NCBI GenBank assembly: GCA_033763395.1
Contig: JANRKQ010000018.1
Coordinates: 124,001 to 188,000 of the forward strand
Direction: 5' to 3'
Length of the DNA stretch: 64,000 bases
Source: Xiheimicrobium sp033763395
GTDB taxonomy: Bacteria > Myxococcota > Myxococcia > Myxococcales > Myxococcaceae
Of this stretch, positions 63,965 through 64,000 are shown piece by piece. The notes beneath the pieces are model-generated. The model saw only the letters and a program-made list of their open reading frames with translations. It searched no databases and had not been told where the DNA came from. Every line of letters starts with the position of its first letter. Positions within the stretch are counted from its first letter, which is position 1. The position numbers and the translations under genes were made by a program.

Positions 63965-64000
63965 CAGACCGTCTTCGACGCTGGCTGCGGCTGACCGTTG
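63964..64000 (-). CDS. C-terminal end of an upstream gene, partial
   Basis: The last 37 bases read on the minus strand as NGQPQPASKTV then TGA, overlapping the ATG of the coiled-coil gene. Only the stop region of the preceding gene is visible, so no function is assigned. Confidence 0.45.
   Translation of the reverse strand, partial: NGQPQPASKTV

Overview
The window is high-GC (roughly 70%) DNA from a myxobacterium, most likely Myxococcota, suborder Cystobacterineae. The best evidence is a FrzS orthologue (pseudo-receiver plus long coiled coil, 31653-33362). Supporting features are an MglA-family GTPase, a secreted metallopeptidase with a MYXO-CTERM-like tail and aspartate-alanine-glycine linkers, many lipoproteins, a Hanks-type kinase, an FHA regulator, and two ECF sigma/anti-sigma pairs. 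I saw no rRNA, tRNA, CRISPR array, insertion sequence, integrase or phage gene. This looks like ordinary chromosome with dense gene packing and many 4-base ATGA/GTGA start-stop overlaps.

Region by region: 1-8139 (minus) holds a degenerate FHA-GAF-sigma54-type AAA+ regulator (cut by the window edge), a DUF2314-type protein, a deoxynucleoside kinase, a tandem ArsA/Get3-like ATPase, S-adenosylmethionine decarboxylase and PrkA. 8204-12505 (plus) is a signalling/envelope run: Ser/Thr kinase, PEGA-like membrane protein, two tandem lipoproteins. 12513-17183 holds a divergent pair: a MYXO-CTERM metallopeptidase and a large cysteine-rich lipoprotein, with an operator-like array between them. 17209-20827 carries a lidless Hsp70, HtpX and a coiled-coil membrane protein. 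20837-21435 is a decayed gene broken by a 127-bp tandem duplication. 21451-28616 holds a TlpA-like lipoprotein, a Fur-family regulator, small lipoproteins, an FmdB zinc ribbon, a fatty-acid hydroxylase/TetR divergent pair with a clear operator, a PHP protein and a Cse60-like small protein.

28724-39613 has alanine dehydrogenase, an ECF sigma/anti-sigma pair, frzS, coaX, birA, lipoproteins and a HARE-HTH/Mrr-like protein with a polyarginine tail. 39742-45327 holds a beta-propeller protein and a sugar-dehydrogenase-like lipoprotein with a 15-bp tandem repeat. 45425-49830 carries uridine kinase and a compact cyclic-nucleotide cassette: CHASE2 adenylate cyclase, Crp-family regulator, class II phosphodiesterase. 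49895-54183 is an overlapping chain: purM, purN, a 42-residue ORF, an FAD oxidoreductase and an MglA-type GTPase. 54256-56933 is an ECF sigma/anti-sigma/caspase-fold operon. The right end holds a PATAN/DUF4388 protein, an alkaline-phosphatase-superfamily enzyme, an MA-like peptidase, a HAD phosphatase and three proteins of unknown function.

The most interesting candidates are the sigma factor/anti-sigma/caspase operon, the cyclase-receptor-phosphodiesterase cassette, the purMN-microprotein-oxidoreductase-GTPase operon, the motif-depleted sigma54-type regulator, and the TetR-controlled hydroxylase promoter, whose spacing predicts a leaderless message.
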